Shown here: piece by piece, positions 1-8,624 of the stretch
Layout of the letters: each line of letters begins with the position of its first letter
Numbering within the stretch: position 1 is the first letter of the stretch
Notes under the pieces: generated by a model
Database searches by the model: none
Seen by the model: the letters and a program-made list of their open reading frames with translations, nothing else
What the model was told of the DNA's origin: nothing
DNA from: an uncultured Lachnospiraceae bacterium
GTDB taxonomy: Bacteria > Bacillota > Clostridia > Lachnospirales > Lachnospiraceae
Assembly (NCBI GenBank): GCA_947367855.1
Contig: CANBFE010000003.1
Location: 186,001 to 250,000, forward strand
DNA: 64,000 nucleotides
Direction of reading: 5' to 3'
Made by a program: the position numbers and the translations under genes

Positions 1-43
1 TGCGGAGAAGGCTGCTGCGGAACTATAAATAGAAAGGAAAAGT

Positions 44-1675
44 ATGAGCAATCGACTTTTATTGAGAAAGGTACGTAAATGGGCAGCGCCCTATACCCTA
101 AGCACGCTCATCGTAGCCTGCCGCAATTTTCTGATTACCTGGCTGACCGCGTTTATCGGCAGTACCGTGCTGAATATGGCAAACGGGGGAAGCGCGGAGG
201 AATTCACGCGGCAGCTGTGTTTTATTGCGCTGTTTACCACTGGGTTTCTGGCCATTGATACCGCAGGAATCTTCTGGCAGGCAATGACCATGCACGGAAT
301 CAGGAATGACCTGCGCAGCATTCTTTACAACAGCATTTTGAAAGCCAGGTATGACAAAGTATATGCCATGGGACAAAAAGGGGAGCTGCTTTCCAGGATG
401 AATTCGGATGTGGAGGGAGTGGTTTCCGCATTGAACGTGGCGCCGCTGATGTTTCTGATTTCCGGAGTCGGCGCTACGGTTACGATTGCTTCCATCAACT
501 GGAAGCTGTGCATCCTCATTTATGCGGTGGGGCTGCTGTGCTGGGGGGCTCAGATTCTGGTCATCCGGAAGGAGCGTCCTACCATTCAGGCACTTCAGGA
601 AAACAGGGCGGCGGCTCTGGGACTCTGTAATGAAAATTTAGCCAATGCGCTGACCGTGAGGCTGTGCGGGCTTGTGGATGCCTTTCAGGAGAAGGTGCTT
701 GGCAGCCTGGACGGTTTTGAGAAGATTTCCCGTAAATTTGCCATACAGAAAGCGGAGGAGGGGATTGGCGGGACGCTGATTCAGTATATGCAGAGTGTAG
801 GCATGCTTTTCGCAGGCTTTTACCTGTATCAAAACGGAGAGATACAGTTGGGGGATGTGGTTATCCTGTACCAGATGGCGGCATTGATCACCACCATGAT
901 TACCATGGTTTCCTCCATTTATGCCAGTCTGCAGAGCTGGATGGTGAGCTTTCACAGACTGCACGATATCCTGGATCTGGAGGAGGAGCGGGACGCGCCG
1001 GAAGCCAGGGATATGGACTTTTCTGCCCAGGCAGATTGCGGAATTGAGGCTGAGCAGGTTAAATGCCGGTTGGGAGAGTTCACGGTGTATGAGAATCTGA
1101 ATCTGAAAATCGGGAAAAAGGGACTCTATGTCATGGCAGGAGAAAGCGGGAAAGGAAAAACCACCTTTTTCCGTATGCTGACAGGCATCTACCCTTATGA
1201 GTCAGGAAAAATCAGCCTGTTCGGACATAACGGGAAGGAATATACGCTGAAAAGTATCCGCCGCCAGATTACCTACATGACCCAGGAAAACGCGTTGTTT
1301 CAGGGAACCGTCAGGGACAATATCTTATGGAGGAGCAGTGCTTCTGATTCCGAAATTCTTGCGCTGCTTGGGCGGCTTGGCCTGGAACAGTGGATTCTTG
1401 GCCTGGAAGAAGGGCTGGATACCCTGCTTGACAACGGAGGAACCGGATTTTCAGGCGGTCAGCGCAAGAGCCTGCTTCTGGCCAGAGCCCTGTTGGAGGA
1501 GTCGCCTGTCTACCTCTTGGACGAGGCTTTTGCAGGGGTAGACGCCAGACACTGCAGCCTGATCTGGGAGGAACTGGACAGAGTGGCGCAGCGGGCGTTG
1601 GTCATCGTGATCACACATGACCAGTCCGTACTGGAGGAATGGAGAGAGACAGGGCGGCAGCTGCTGGCCATATAA
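44..1675 (+). CDS. ABC transporter, fused permease and ATP-binding protein (exporter type)
   Basis: A 543-residue protein with the layout of a half-size ABC exporter. About six hydrophobic segments fill residues 15-300, and an ATPase domain follows from about 335. The ATPase motifs are all visible: Walker A GESGKGKT at 366-373, Q-loop YMTQEN near 411-416, signature FSGGQ at 469-473, Walker B VYLLDEA near 489-495 and the switch histidine in THD at 524-526. Such proteins work as dimers that move a substrate across the membrane; nothing here identifies the substrate. The ATG follows a purine-rich AGAAAGGAAAAG. The bases before it could end another gene, so this may be the second half of a heterodimeric pair whose partner lies left of the window. 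Confidence 0.88.
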   Translation: MSNRLLLRKVRKWAAPYTLSTLIVACRNFLITWLTAFIGSTVLNMANGGSAEEFTRQLCFIALFTTGFLAIDTAGIFWQAMTMHGIRNDLRSILYNSILKARYDKVYAMGQKGELLSRMNSDVEGVVSALNVAPLMFLISGVGATVTIASINWKLCILIYAVGLLCWGAQILVIRKERPTIQALQENRAAALGLCNENLANALTVRLCGLVDAFQEKVLGSLDGFEKISRKFAIQKAEEGIGGTLIQYMQSVGMLFAGFYLYQNGEIQLGDVVILYQMAALITTMITMVSSIYASLQSWMVSFHRLHDILDLEEERDAPEARDMDFSAQADCGIEAEQVKCRLGEFTVYENLNLKIGKKGLYVMAGESGKGKTTFFRMLTGIYPYESGKISLFGHNGKEYTLKSIRRQITYMTQENALFQGTVRDNILWRSSASDSEILALLGRLGLEQWILGLEEGLDTLLDNGGTGFSGGQRKSLLLARALLEESPVYLLDEAFAGVDARHCSLIWEELDRVAQRALVIVITHDQSVLEEWRETGRQLLAI

Positions 1676-1722
1676 AGTAGCGGTTCTGCCAGTGCAACCA
1701 GTGCGCCCAACTCAAATTTATG

Positions 1723-1750
1723 TTGACATTTCTGGAAAAAAGAGTAGAAT
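1723..1750 (+). promoter_or_regulatory. sigma-A-type promoter of the RNA unit
   Basis: TTGACA at 1723-1728 and TAGAAT at 1745-1750 are separated by 16 bases. A transcript from about 1757 would contain the structured region ending at the hairpin near 1930. Confidence 0.65.
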
Positions 1751-1756
1751 GAAGTC

Positions 1757-1930
1757 TAACACTTTCCACAGGTTAATAGGCAGGGAACATCGGGGATAAG
1801 ACGGTGGAAAAGAGCCGCCTAACCGAAGGTTCCCCTGAAATCAGGAAAATCTGACAAATAGTTTCAGCAGGATTTTTCATAACAGGCCGGTGTCCGGGGG
1901 CAGATTGCTTCCGGAGCCGGCCTGTTTTTA
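1757..1930 (+). ncRNA. candidate structured RNA (small RNA or leader), class unknown
   Basis: This is most of the 335-base gap between the ABC gene and the acetyltransferase gene. It has its own promoter and ends in a strong intrinsic terminator. GGGAAC (1783-1788) can pair with GTTCCC (1829-1834), GGTGG (1803-1807) with CCGCC (1814-1818), and GGTTA...AGG (1771-1780) with CCTAACC (1818-1824). The first and third pairings cross, so they are either alternatives or a pseudoknot. No open reading frame with a good ribosome site lies inside. I do not recognise it as a common riboswitch, T-box, SRP or 6S RNA. It could be a free small RNA or a terminating leader for the acetyltransferase gene 80 bases downstream. 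Confidence 0.45.
1881..1929 (+). terminator. intrinsic terminator of the RNA unit
   Basis: ACAGGCCGG (1882-1890) pairs with CCGGCCTGT (1917-1925). An inner TCCGG/CCGGA pair sits above it, and a T5 run follows. Confidence 0.85.
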
Positions 1931-2010
1931 TGGTATTGTGCGGGAACTAAGTACGTGGCATGAAAAATCGGTAAAAAGAATGCGGGAAAGACAGGCAGAG
2001 AGGAGAAGAG

Positions 2011-2565
2011 ATGAAACATTTAGGAAGCAGGACATTGGAAACGGACAGATTGCTGCTCCGGGTCTTTGGGCCGGAGGATGCGGGTCCCATGTTCAGGAAC
2101 TGGGCAGGTGATCCGGAAGTGACAAAGTATTTGACCTGGCCCACCCATTCGTCGGAGAAGGTGTCGGCACAGATCATTTCTTCCTGGATAGAGAAAAATG
2201 ATGAGCCGTCTAATTATCAATGGACAATCGTGTGGAAGGAAACCATGGAGCCCATCGGAAGCATTTCCGTTGTGCACTGGAACGAAGAGATCTGTCAGGC
2301 GGAGGTAGGATATTGTATCGGAAGGCCCTGGTGGAGGCGGGGGATAACGACGGAATGTTTTTCCGCGGTTATCCGCTTCCTGTTCCTGGAGGTTGGGGTG
2401 AACAGAATCCAGGCCCGGCACGACGTGAATAATCCCCACAGCGGAATGGTAATGGAGAAGTGCGGCCTGCGGCATGAGGGAATTCTGCGTCAGGCGGACA
2501 GGAATAATCAGGGCATCTGCGATATGAGCGTTTATGGAATCCTGCGCAGGGATTATGAGACATAA
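2011..2565 (+). CDS. GNAT-family N-acetyltransferase (RimJ/RimL-like)
   Basis: A 184-residue protein that starts with the typical LETDRLLLR strand of the RimJ/RimL-type GNAT fold. It has an acetyl-CoA-binding segment around residues 104-115 (RPWWRRGITTE, matching R-x-x-G-x-x) and the later HDVNNPHSGMVMEKCG segment common in this group. It should transfer an acetyl group from acetyl-CoA to an amine of a protein N-terminus or small molecule; the acceptor cannot be told. The ATG is preceded by AGAGGAGAAGAG. The gene follows the terminator-ended RNA unit, so expression may depend on read-through, or the gene may have a promoter I did not identify. Confidence 0.85.
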   Translation: MKHLGSRTLETDRLLLRVFGPEDAGPMFRNWAGDPEVTKYLTWPTHSSEKVSAQIISSWIEKNDEPSNYQWTIVWKETMEPIGSISVVHWNEEICQAEVGYCIGRPWWRRGITTECFSAVIRFLFLEVGVNRIQARHDVNNPHSGMVMEKCGLRHEGILRQADRNNQGICDMSVYGILRRDYET

Positions 2566-2610
2566 GCCTGCGGGAACGAGGTAAGGGAAATCGAAAAGGA
2601 GAGGAACAAA

Positions 2611-2760
2611 ATGCAGGAGAAGGAGAATACAGAAGTAATTCAAAAGAATTATGACCAGGCGCCGGAGGCGGAGTGGAAGAGTGCCATGTCTTCCCGCATC
2701 ATGTATGTGGGGGAAAAATACCACAGGACTTGTTTACGGGAAGGGAATGTGTTAGAATGA
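2611..2760 (+). pseudogene. 49-codon ORF, possible remnant of a methyltransferase N-terminus
   Basis: The ATG at 2611 has GGAGAGGAACAAA in front, so translation is plausible. The first 22 residues contain KNYDQAPEAEW, which resembles the start of small SAM-dependent methyltransferases. No methyltransferase motif follows, and the frame closes after 49 codons, just before the DUF362 gene. I read it as a truncated gene, but it could be a genuine small peptide. Confidence 0.3.
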
Positions 2761-2804
2761 CCTTGTTCCCGGCGGGACTGCCGGAGAAAGGAAAGGTGGG
2801 TTAT

Positions 2805-3668
2805 ATGGGAAAAGCAAAGGTTTATTTTACGAAAGAAATTACCCCACAGGCCATGGTCAGAATGTATGAGGCCATGGGGGTGGAACTGCCGGGAAAGGTG
2901 GCTGTAAAAGTTCACTCCGGCGAAGTGGGAAATCAGAATTTCCTGCGTCCGGATCTCATGAAGCCGGTGATCGACAGGGTCAGGGGTACCATTGTGGAGT
3001 GCAATACTGCGTATGAAGGCAAACGAAATACCACGCAGGCCCACAGGGAAACCATGAAGCTCCACGGTTGGGCGGATATTGCGGAAGTGGACATTCTGGA
3101 TGCGGATGGGGAGATCGAGCTTTCCATTCCGGAAGGACAGAAGATACAGAAGAATTACGTGGGCAGGAATATAACACAATATGAATCCATGCTGGTGCTG
3201 TCTCATTTCAAGGGACATCCCATGGGCGGCTTCGGCGGAGCGCTGAAAAATATTTCCATCGGACTGGCCTCTTCCCATGGAAAGGCGTACATTCACGGCG
3301 TAGGCGATGTGGATAAATTCTGGGATTCCGATCATGATTCCTTCCTGGAGGCCATGGCCGATGCCAGCAAGTCCATAACGGAGATGTTCGGGGACAGGAT
3401 TGTGTATATCAACGTGATGAAAAATATGTCCGTGGACTGTGACTGCTGCGCGGTGGCGGAGGATCCGGCCATGGGAGATATCGGCATTCTGGCATCCCTG
3501 GATCCTGTGGCCCTGGATCAGGCCTGTCTTGATCTGGTATATGCCTCCAAAGACCCCGGCAGAGATCATCTGTTGGAGAGAATCGAGTCCAGAAACGGCG
3601 TTCACACTGTGGAAGCAGCAGCAAAAATCGGTGTGGGCAGCCGGGAATATGAACTGATCGACTGCTGA
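2805..3668 (+). CDS. DUF362 domain-containing protein
   Basis: A 287-residue protein. The sequence runs AKVYFTKEITP, VAVKVHSGEVGNQNFLRPDL, LVLSHFKGHPMGGFGGALKNISIGLASS and later GILASLDPVALDQACLDLV, which are the usual landmarks of DUF362 proteins. A cysteine group, VDCDCC at about residues 212-217, could bind metal. No ferredoxin-like C-terminal Fe-S domain is present, unlike some longer relatives. The reaction is unknown. The reading frame is open further upstream, but the ATG at 2805 has a good AAAGGTGG site and begins exactly where homology normally begins. Confidence 0.85.
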   Translation: MGKAKVYFTKEITPQAMVRMYEAMGVELPGKVAVKVHSGEVGNQNFLRPDLMKPVIDRVRGTIVECNTAYEGKRNTTQAHRETMKLHGWADIAEVDILDADGEIELSIPEGQKIQKNYVGRNITQYESMLVLSHFKGHPMGGFGGALKNISIGLASSHGKAYIHGVGDVDKFWDSDHDSFLEAMADASKSITEMFGDRIVYINVMKNMSVDCDCCAVAEDPAMGDIGILASLDPVALDQACLDLVYASKDPGRDHLLERIESRNGVHTVEAAAKIGVGSREYELIDC

Positions 3669-3714
3669 GGCCGTGTAAAGACAGCATAAGAAAATATATT
3701 ATCGGAAAATGCGC

Positions 3715-3758
3715 AAAAATTCGGCGCTGCGGGCAGGATCATGCTTCGCAGCGCCGAA
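3715..3758 (-). terminator. intrinsic terminator between convergent genes
   Basis: TTCGGCGCTGCG (3720-3731) pairs with CGCAGCGCCGAA (3747-3758), a 12-bp stem. Read on the minus strand the stem is followed by a U run (AAAAAT on the plus strand), so it ends the chemoreceptor transcript. It may also stop the DUF362 transcript. Confidence 0.8.
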
Positions 3759-3798
3759 CCGATATACCGAGTAATTTCGGAAGGTTTCGGGAGAATTC

Positions 3799-5772
3799 TT
3801 ATTCCGTTGACAGCGTAAACTGCTCTACCAACTGTTTCAGCCCTGCCGCCTCTGCGGAAAGCTGTTCACTGGCGGATGCGCCTTCCTGGGCTGTGGAGCT
3901 GTTGTTTTGAACCACCACGGATATCTGATTGATCCCCTCGGACACCTGCCAGACCGCATCGGCCTGTTCGTTGGATACCGTTGCGATATTGTCAATGGAA
4001 TTCACAACGGACTGTATGCTGTCCACCACTTCCAGAAGGATGGCGGCGGTTTCCTTCGCAATGCCGGAACCTTCATGTACTGCCACGGAGGAACGTTCAA
4101 TGAGGGCGGAGGTATTCTTGGCGGCCTTGGCAGATTTTCCGGCCAGGGTGCGGACCTCTTCTGCCACTACGGCAAAGCCCTTGCCGGCCTCGCCTGCCCT
4201 GGCAGCTTCCACCGCCGCATTCAGGGCCAGAATGTTGGTCTGGAAGGCAATGTCTTCTATGGTCTTCAGAATCTTTTCGATTTCGTTGGAGCAGACCTGG
4301 ATCTTATCCATGGCATCCATCAGCTTCTGCATCTGCTGATTGCACTGAGAGACTTCCTCGCCTGCCCGGTGGGTCTGGGAGCGGACTTCCACAGCGCCTT
4401 CGGCGGTATTTTTTGCCTGGGAGGAAATCTCGGTAACCTGTGAAGCAAGTTCCTCCACTGCGCTGGCCTGCTCTACCGTTCCCTGGCTCAGGGCCTGGGC
4501 GCTTGAGGAGAGCTGGCTGCTGGCCGAAGCCACCTGATTTGAGGAAGCGTTTACCTGACGTATGATATGGCTCAGCTCTATCTTCATATGGCGCATGGAG
4601 AGCAGAATATTCCGGAAACTGCCCACATATACGTCTTCCCGGCTGGTGTGGACATCCAGGTTCTGGCCTGCTAGCTGGGTCAGCAGATAACTGATATCAT
4701 TGATGACTGTGCCCAGACCCTCTACCAAAGATGCGGTGGAGCGGGCTAGCATGCCGGTTTCGTCCCTGCTTGTGATTTGCGGCATGGGAGTATCCAAATC
4801 GCCTTCCACCAACAGCTGCATGCGTTTGGCGCATGCCTTCATGGGTTTGCTGATACTGCCTGCCAACAGCAGGGCAACCACAATGGAGATCAGGATGCTG
4901 CCGATCATTACCACAATGTTAATGGCCATGCCCTTGTATGTAGTGGACAGATAATTTAACTGAGGGGCGGTGACGGCGATGCTCCATCCGTCCGTGCCGT
5001 TTACCGGCGCATAGGCCATAAACATCTTGCCGGACTGGCTGTCATAGCTTCCGAAACCGTTTTCCCCGCGGCGCATGGCGCTGTGAAGCTCCGCCAGATC
5101 CTTCAGGGAGGAATCGCTTCCTGCTTCGGCTTCGATATTCTGTACGGTAATGGTATCCAGGGTGATGTCTGCAATGGTATCCCCTGATTTGTTGATCATG
5201 TAGGCCCTGCTGTTGTCTCCGATCTGGATGGAGGATACAATGTCATTCAGAAAGGTCTCGGGAGGAACGAAATACACCACGCCTGCAATGGCGGAACCAT
5301 GGACTCCGTCGCTGTAGAGAGGGGCTGCTACCATGATGGACAGTTCCCCGGTGATCTTGCTGATCAGGGGCTCGGATACATAGATATTCCCCTGCATGGC
5401 CTGCTGTACATATTCCCGGTCGGAATAGTCCTTGCCGTCGAATATGCTGATGCCGTCCGTGCCGATGATATTTCCTCTCTGGAAGTTGTGCATGGAGCAG
5501 CGTTCATCGATGATGGATTTTTTCTCTTCCGGTGAGATTTCCGGATCGGATAACTGGGGGATGCAGCCTGTATCCATGGCCACATTGCGGTAAGCGGTGA
5601 GTTCCTGCTCCACGCGTTCCGCAGCCAGAACTGCGGTTTCACTCATCATGTGATCCACGGTGGTGATGGTGCTGCGGTAGTTGGGAATAATGCCGGAAAT
5701 GCCTGCTGCAACCAGGGCTGTCACCACGGTTACAATGAGGCATAAGGTGATTTTGGTGCGAATGCTTTTCAT
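3799..5772 (-). CDS. methyl-accepting chemotaxis protein with extracellular Cache sensor
   Basis: A 657-residue receptor. One membrane helix lies at about residues 7-28, and an extracellular region of roughly 240 residues follows with the DREYVQQAMQG and YSDGVHGSAIAGVVYF signatures of dCache_1 ligand-binding domains. A second membrane helix lies near 280-305, then a HAMP linker and a long helical signalling domain. The tip DIAFQTNILALNAAVEAARA, which contacts CheA and CheW, is clear. It should pass a small-ligand signal to the chemotaxis kinase. No che or flagellar gene is nearby, so it is an orphan receptor here. A good minus-strand promoter lies 60 bases upstream. Confidence 0.93.
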   Translation of the reverse strand: MKSIRTKITLCLIVTVVTALVAAGISGIIPNYRSTITTVDHMMSETAVLAAERVEQELTAYRNVAMDTGCIPQLSDPEISPEEKKSIIDERCSMHNFQRGNIIGTDGISIFDGKDYSDREYVQQAMQGNIYVSEPLISKITGELSIMVAAPLYSDGVHGSAIAGVVYFVPPETFLNDIVSSIQIGDNSRAYMINKSGDTIADITLDTITVQNIEAEAGSDSSLKDLAELHSAMRRGENGFGSYDSQSGKMFMAYAPVNGTDGWSIAVTAPQLNYLSTTYKGMAINIVVMIGSILISIVVALLLAGSISKPMKACAKRMQLLVEGDLDTPMPQITSRDETGMLARSTASLVEGLGTVINDISYLLTQLAGQNLDVHTSREDVYVGSFRNILLSMRHMKIELSHIIRQVNASSNQVASASSQLSSSAQALSQGTVEQASAVEELASQVTEISSQAKNTAEGAVEVRSQTHRAGEEVSQCNQQMQKLMDAMDKIQVCSNEIEKILKTIEDIAFQTNILALNAAVEAARAGEAGKGFAVVAEEVRTLAGKSAKAAKNTSALIERSSVAVHEGSGIAKETAAILLEVVDSIQSVVNSIDNIATVSNEQADAVWQVSEGINQISVVVQNNSSTAQEGASASEQLSAEAAGLKQLVEQFTLSTE

Positions 5773-5831
5773 GTTGTCTTACCCTCGCTTGTATCAGTTG
5801 TTTTTTGTTCTAGAATAAACCATATATTGTT

Positions 5832-5861
5832 ATTATACGAGTGTGTACTTGCGTTTGTCAA
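5832..5861 (-). promoter_or_regulatory. promoter of the chemoreceptor gene
   Basis: On the minus strand TTGACA (5856-5861) and TATAAT (5832-5837) are 18 bases apart, about 60 bases upstream of the start codon. Confidence 0.75.
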
Positions 5862-5967
5862 CCCTTGGAGAATGCGGAAATTATATATTTCAGACACGAA
5901 AAGCCCGCTTCAGGTTACTGCAGTTTTCAGGGAAATAAAACTGAGACAACTTGAAAGAGCTGACAGA

Positions 5968-5997
5968 TTGACAGACATTCGCTTTCCTTGTTATAAT
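5968..5997 (+). promoter_or_regulatory. promoter of the iorAB-paaK operon
   Basis: TTGACA (5968-5973) and TATAAT (5992-5997) are 18 bases apart, giving an untranslated leader of about 88 bases before iorA. Apart from this promoter and the divergent receptor promoter I see nothing else in the 5773-6091 gap. Confidence 0.75.
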
Positions 5998-6091
5998 AGA
6001 ACCTGATCAAGGGGCTTTTGCCCATGGAATTGTTATTGATAGAGATACGGAAATACCATAGATTGGACAAAACCGGAACAGGAGGAAGAAC

Positions 6092-7828
6092 GTGTCAGAG
6101 AAAAAAATACTGCTTGGCAACGAAGCCATAGCGAGAGGAGCTTATGAGGCAGGCGTGAAGGTATCCGCGGCATACCCGGGCACGCCCAGTACGGAAATCA
6201 GTGAAGCCATTGCGAAATACGATGAAGTATATGCGGAATGGTCTCCCAATGAGAAGGTGGCAGCGGAAGTGGCCGTAGGCGCATCCATCGCAGGAGTCCG
6301 TTCCATGTGCAGCATGAAACATGTGGGGGTGAATGTGGCTGCAGACCCGCTCTTTACAGCTGCGTATACGGGAGTCGGGGGCGGCATGGTGATAGTGGCG
6401 GCAGATGACCCGGGTATGTACAGTTCCCAGAACGAGCAGGACAGCCGCATGGTGGCCAGGGCGGCCATGATTCCTGTACTGGAGCCTTCGGACAGTGCAG
6501 AGGCAAAGGAATTTACCAGATATGCTTTTGAACTCAGTGAAGAATATGACACACCTGTGATGGTGCGGTCTACCACGAGACTTTCCCATTCCCAGGGAAT
6601 CGTTGAACTGAGGGACAGGACGGAAAAGGAACCTCTTCCTTATGAAAGGAATACAGCCAAATATGTCATGATGCCTGTGAATGCCATCAAAAGACATGTG
6701 GTGGTGGAAGACCGCATGAAGCGTCTGGCGGAGGACGCCTGCGGAATGTGGGTGAACCGGGCGGAATACAGGGATCTTTCCATAGGTTTCATCACCAGCG
6801 GAATCCCCTATCAGTATGTCAGGGAGGCAGTGCCTGAGGCCAGTGTGCTGAAACTGGGCCTGGTGCATCCGCTTCCGCGTAAGCTGATTGAAGAGTTTGC
6901 GGAAAAAGTGGACCGTTTATACATATTTGAGGAACTGGAGCCGGTTATCGAAGAGCAGGTTAAATCCTGGGGAATTTCCGGGGCTGTGGGCAAGGAGCTT
7001 TTCACGCTTCAGGGGGAATACAGTGCCAATTTGCTGCGGGAGCGGGTGCTTGGGCAGAAATGTCACACAAAGGAATCTGCACAGGTTCCGGCCAGGCCTC
7101 CCATACTCTGTCCGGGCTGTCCCCACAGAAGCGTTTACTCCGTGCTGAACCGCCTGAAAATCCATGCGGCAGGAGATATCGGCTGCTATACACTGGGAGC
7201 CCTGGCACCGCTGAATGTAGTGGACAGCACCATCTGCATGGGTTCCAGTATCAGCACCCTTCATGGTATGGAAAAGGCCAGGGGAAGGGAATATATCCGT
7301 GACTGGGTGGCGGTAATCGGGGATTCTACGTTTATGCATACAGGAATCAACTCTTTAATGAACATGGTCTACAACCAGTCTGCCGGTACGGTGGTGATTC
7401 TGGATAATTCCACCACAGGAATGACCGGACACCAGGACCATGCGGCCACGGGAAAGACCCTGAAGGGTGAAACGGTTCCTGCCATCAGTATCACCCGGCT
7501 GTGCCGTTCCCTGGGAATCGAACATGTGTATGAAATCAGCGCTTTTGATCTGGAGGGACTGGAAGAGGCCTTCCGGCGCGAGACCCGGAGGGATGCTGTG
7601 TCCGTTATCATTACAAAGGCTCCCTGCGTGCTGCTGAAGGGAGTCAGCTTTCCGGAGAAATGCGTGGCAGTTCCGGAGAAATGCAGGAAGTGCGGGGCCT
7701 GTCTGCGTCCGGGATGCCCTGCCCTGACGAAGAACGCAGACGGGACGATAAGTATTGACGAGACCATGTGCAATGGCTGCGGCCTGTGCGCAAAGCTGTG
7801 CAGATTTGATGCGATAGCAGTGGGGTAA
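6092..7828 (+). CDS. iorA: indolepyruvate:ferredoxin oxidoreductase, alpha subunit
   Basis: A 578-residue subunit that oxidatively decarboxylates aryl 2-oxoacids (indolepyruvate, phenylpyruvate, hydroxyphenylpyruvate) to aryl-acetyl-CoA while reducing ferredoxin. The N-terminal part begins LLGNEAIARGAYEAG and has the AYPGTPSTEI motif. A thiamine-diphosphate domain in the middle carries GDSTFMHTG and the LDNSTTGMTGHQDH segment. The C-terminus has two ferredoxin-type cysteine sets, CRKCGACLRPGCP and CNGCGLCAKLC, for two 4Fe-4S clusters. The start is GTG at 6092 behind an ideal AGGAGGAAG. It is first in an operon with iorB, a phenylacetate-CoA ligase and an ACT protein, all fitting fermentation of aromatic amino acids. 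Confidence 0.96.
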   Translation: MSEKKILLGNEAIARGAYEAGVKVSAAYPGTPSTEISEAIAKYDEVYAEWSPNEKVAAEVAVGASIAGVRSMCSMKHVGVNVAADPLFTAAYTGVGGGMVIVAADDPGMYSSQNEQDSRMVARAAMIPVLEPSDSAEAKEFTRYAFELSEEYDTPVMVRSTTRLSHSQGIVELRDRTEKEPLPYERNTAKYVMMPVNAIKRHVVVEDRMKRLAEDACGMWVNRAEYRDLSIGFITSGIPYQYVREAVPEASVLKLGLVHPLPRKLIEEFAEKVDRLYIFEELEPVIEEQVKSWGISGAVGKELFTLQGEYSANLLRERVLGQKCHTKESAQVPARPPILCPGCPHRSVYSVLNRLKIHAAGDIGCYTLGALAPLNVVDSTICMGSSISTLHGMEKARGREYIRDWVAVIGDSTFMHTGINSLMNMVYNQSAGTVVILDNSTTGMTGHQDHAATGKTLKGETVPAISITRLCRSLGIEHVYEISAFDLEGLEEAFRRETRRDAVSVIITKAPCVLLKGVSFPEKCVAVPEKCRKCGACLRPGCPALTKNADGTISIDETMCNGCGLCAKLCRFDAIAVG

Positions 7829-7950
7829 ATCTTCCGGCTGTCAGGGGATGGCTGTTGGTAAAATCGGCGCGGCTGTCGTCATGTATGGCGCGGCAGTATG
7901 ATTGAAAGGGCCTGTTATACGGGCGTATGGCGGAAACAGGCGGAAGGGTG

Positions 7951-8535
7951 ATGGACATGTGTGTGAAAAATATAATGATCGTGGGCGTGGGAGGACAGGG
8001 AACGCTTCTTACCAGCAGGATTCTGGGGAATCTGGCCATCCGGGGAGGATATGACGTAAAACTGTCGGAGGTTCACGGAATGGCCCAGAGAGGCGGAAGC
8101 GTGGTAACCTTTGTGCGCTATGGGGAGCAGGTTGCGGAACCCATAGTGGAACAGGGACAGGCTGATGTGCTGATCGCTTTTGAAAGGCTGGAAGCTCTGC
8201 GGTATCTTCATTTTCTTAAAGAGGACGGTGTTGTCATTGTAAATGATTGGAGAATAGACCCCATTACCGTGGTTACGGGGGCAGCCGTGTATCCGGAGGG
8301 AATTCTGGAGACCCTTAAGGGGGCGGGGAGAACCGTTGTGGTGGAAGCCACGGAAACAGCCAAAAAGATGGGGGTGCCAAAGGCCTTTAACGTGATTGTG
8401 CTTGGCGCGGCAGCACGGTATATGGGATTTGACAGGGAAGACTGGACCCAGGTGATCAGGGAGACTGTTCCGCCTAAAACCGTGGAGATAAATCTCAGGG
8501 CATTTGAGACAGGATATTCCATGGAGGAGGCATAG
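7951..8535 (+). CDS. iorB: indolepyruvate:ferredoxin oxidoreductase, beta subunit
   Basis: A 194-residue gamma-type subunit that pairs with IorA. The family motif VGVGGQGTLLTSRILG comes just after the start, followed by KLSEVHGMAQRGGSVVTFVRYG, both typical of the pyruvate/ketoisovalerate oxidoreductase gamma domain. ATG codons at 7951 and 7957 both lie behind GGAAGGG (7942-7948), and an in-frame ATG at 7927 lacks a ribosome site. I chose 7951, but 7957 has better spacing. It lies 122 bases after iorA with no terminator visible between, so co-transcription is likely. Confidence 0.93.
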   Translation: MDMCVKNIMIVGVGGQGTLLTSRILGNLAIRGGYDVKLSEVHGMAQRGGSVVTFVRYGEQVAEPIVEQGQADVLIAFERLEALRYLHFLKEDGVVIVNDWRIDPITVVTGAAVYPEGILETLKGAGRTVVVEATETAKKMGVPKAFNVIVLGAAARYMGFDREDWTQVIRETVPPKTVEINLRAFETGYSMEEA

Positions 8536-8624
8536 GAAACGGGTTCCCGAGACGGATTTCCGGACCGGATTTGGAAAGAAAGTTTATGATAAGGCGCGTC
8601 AAAGGCGGGCAGATGGGAGACAGA

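Noticed and set aside
2..28. Possible C-terminal codons of a preceding gene (frame giving AEKAAAEL then stop).
   Set aside because: Nine codons are too few to tell which frame is used or which family it is.
3907..4443. Long plus-strand open frame inside the chemoreceptor gene.
   Set aside because: It is antisense to a highly conserved coding region and has no ribosome site or family resemblance.
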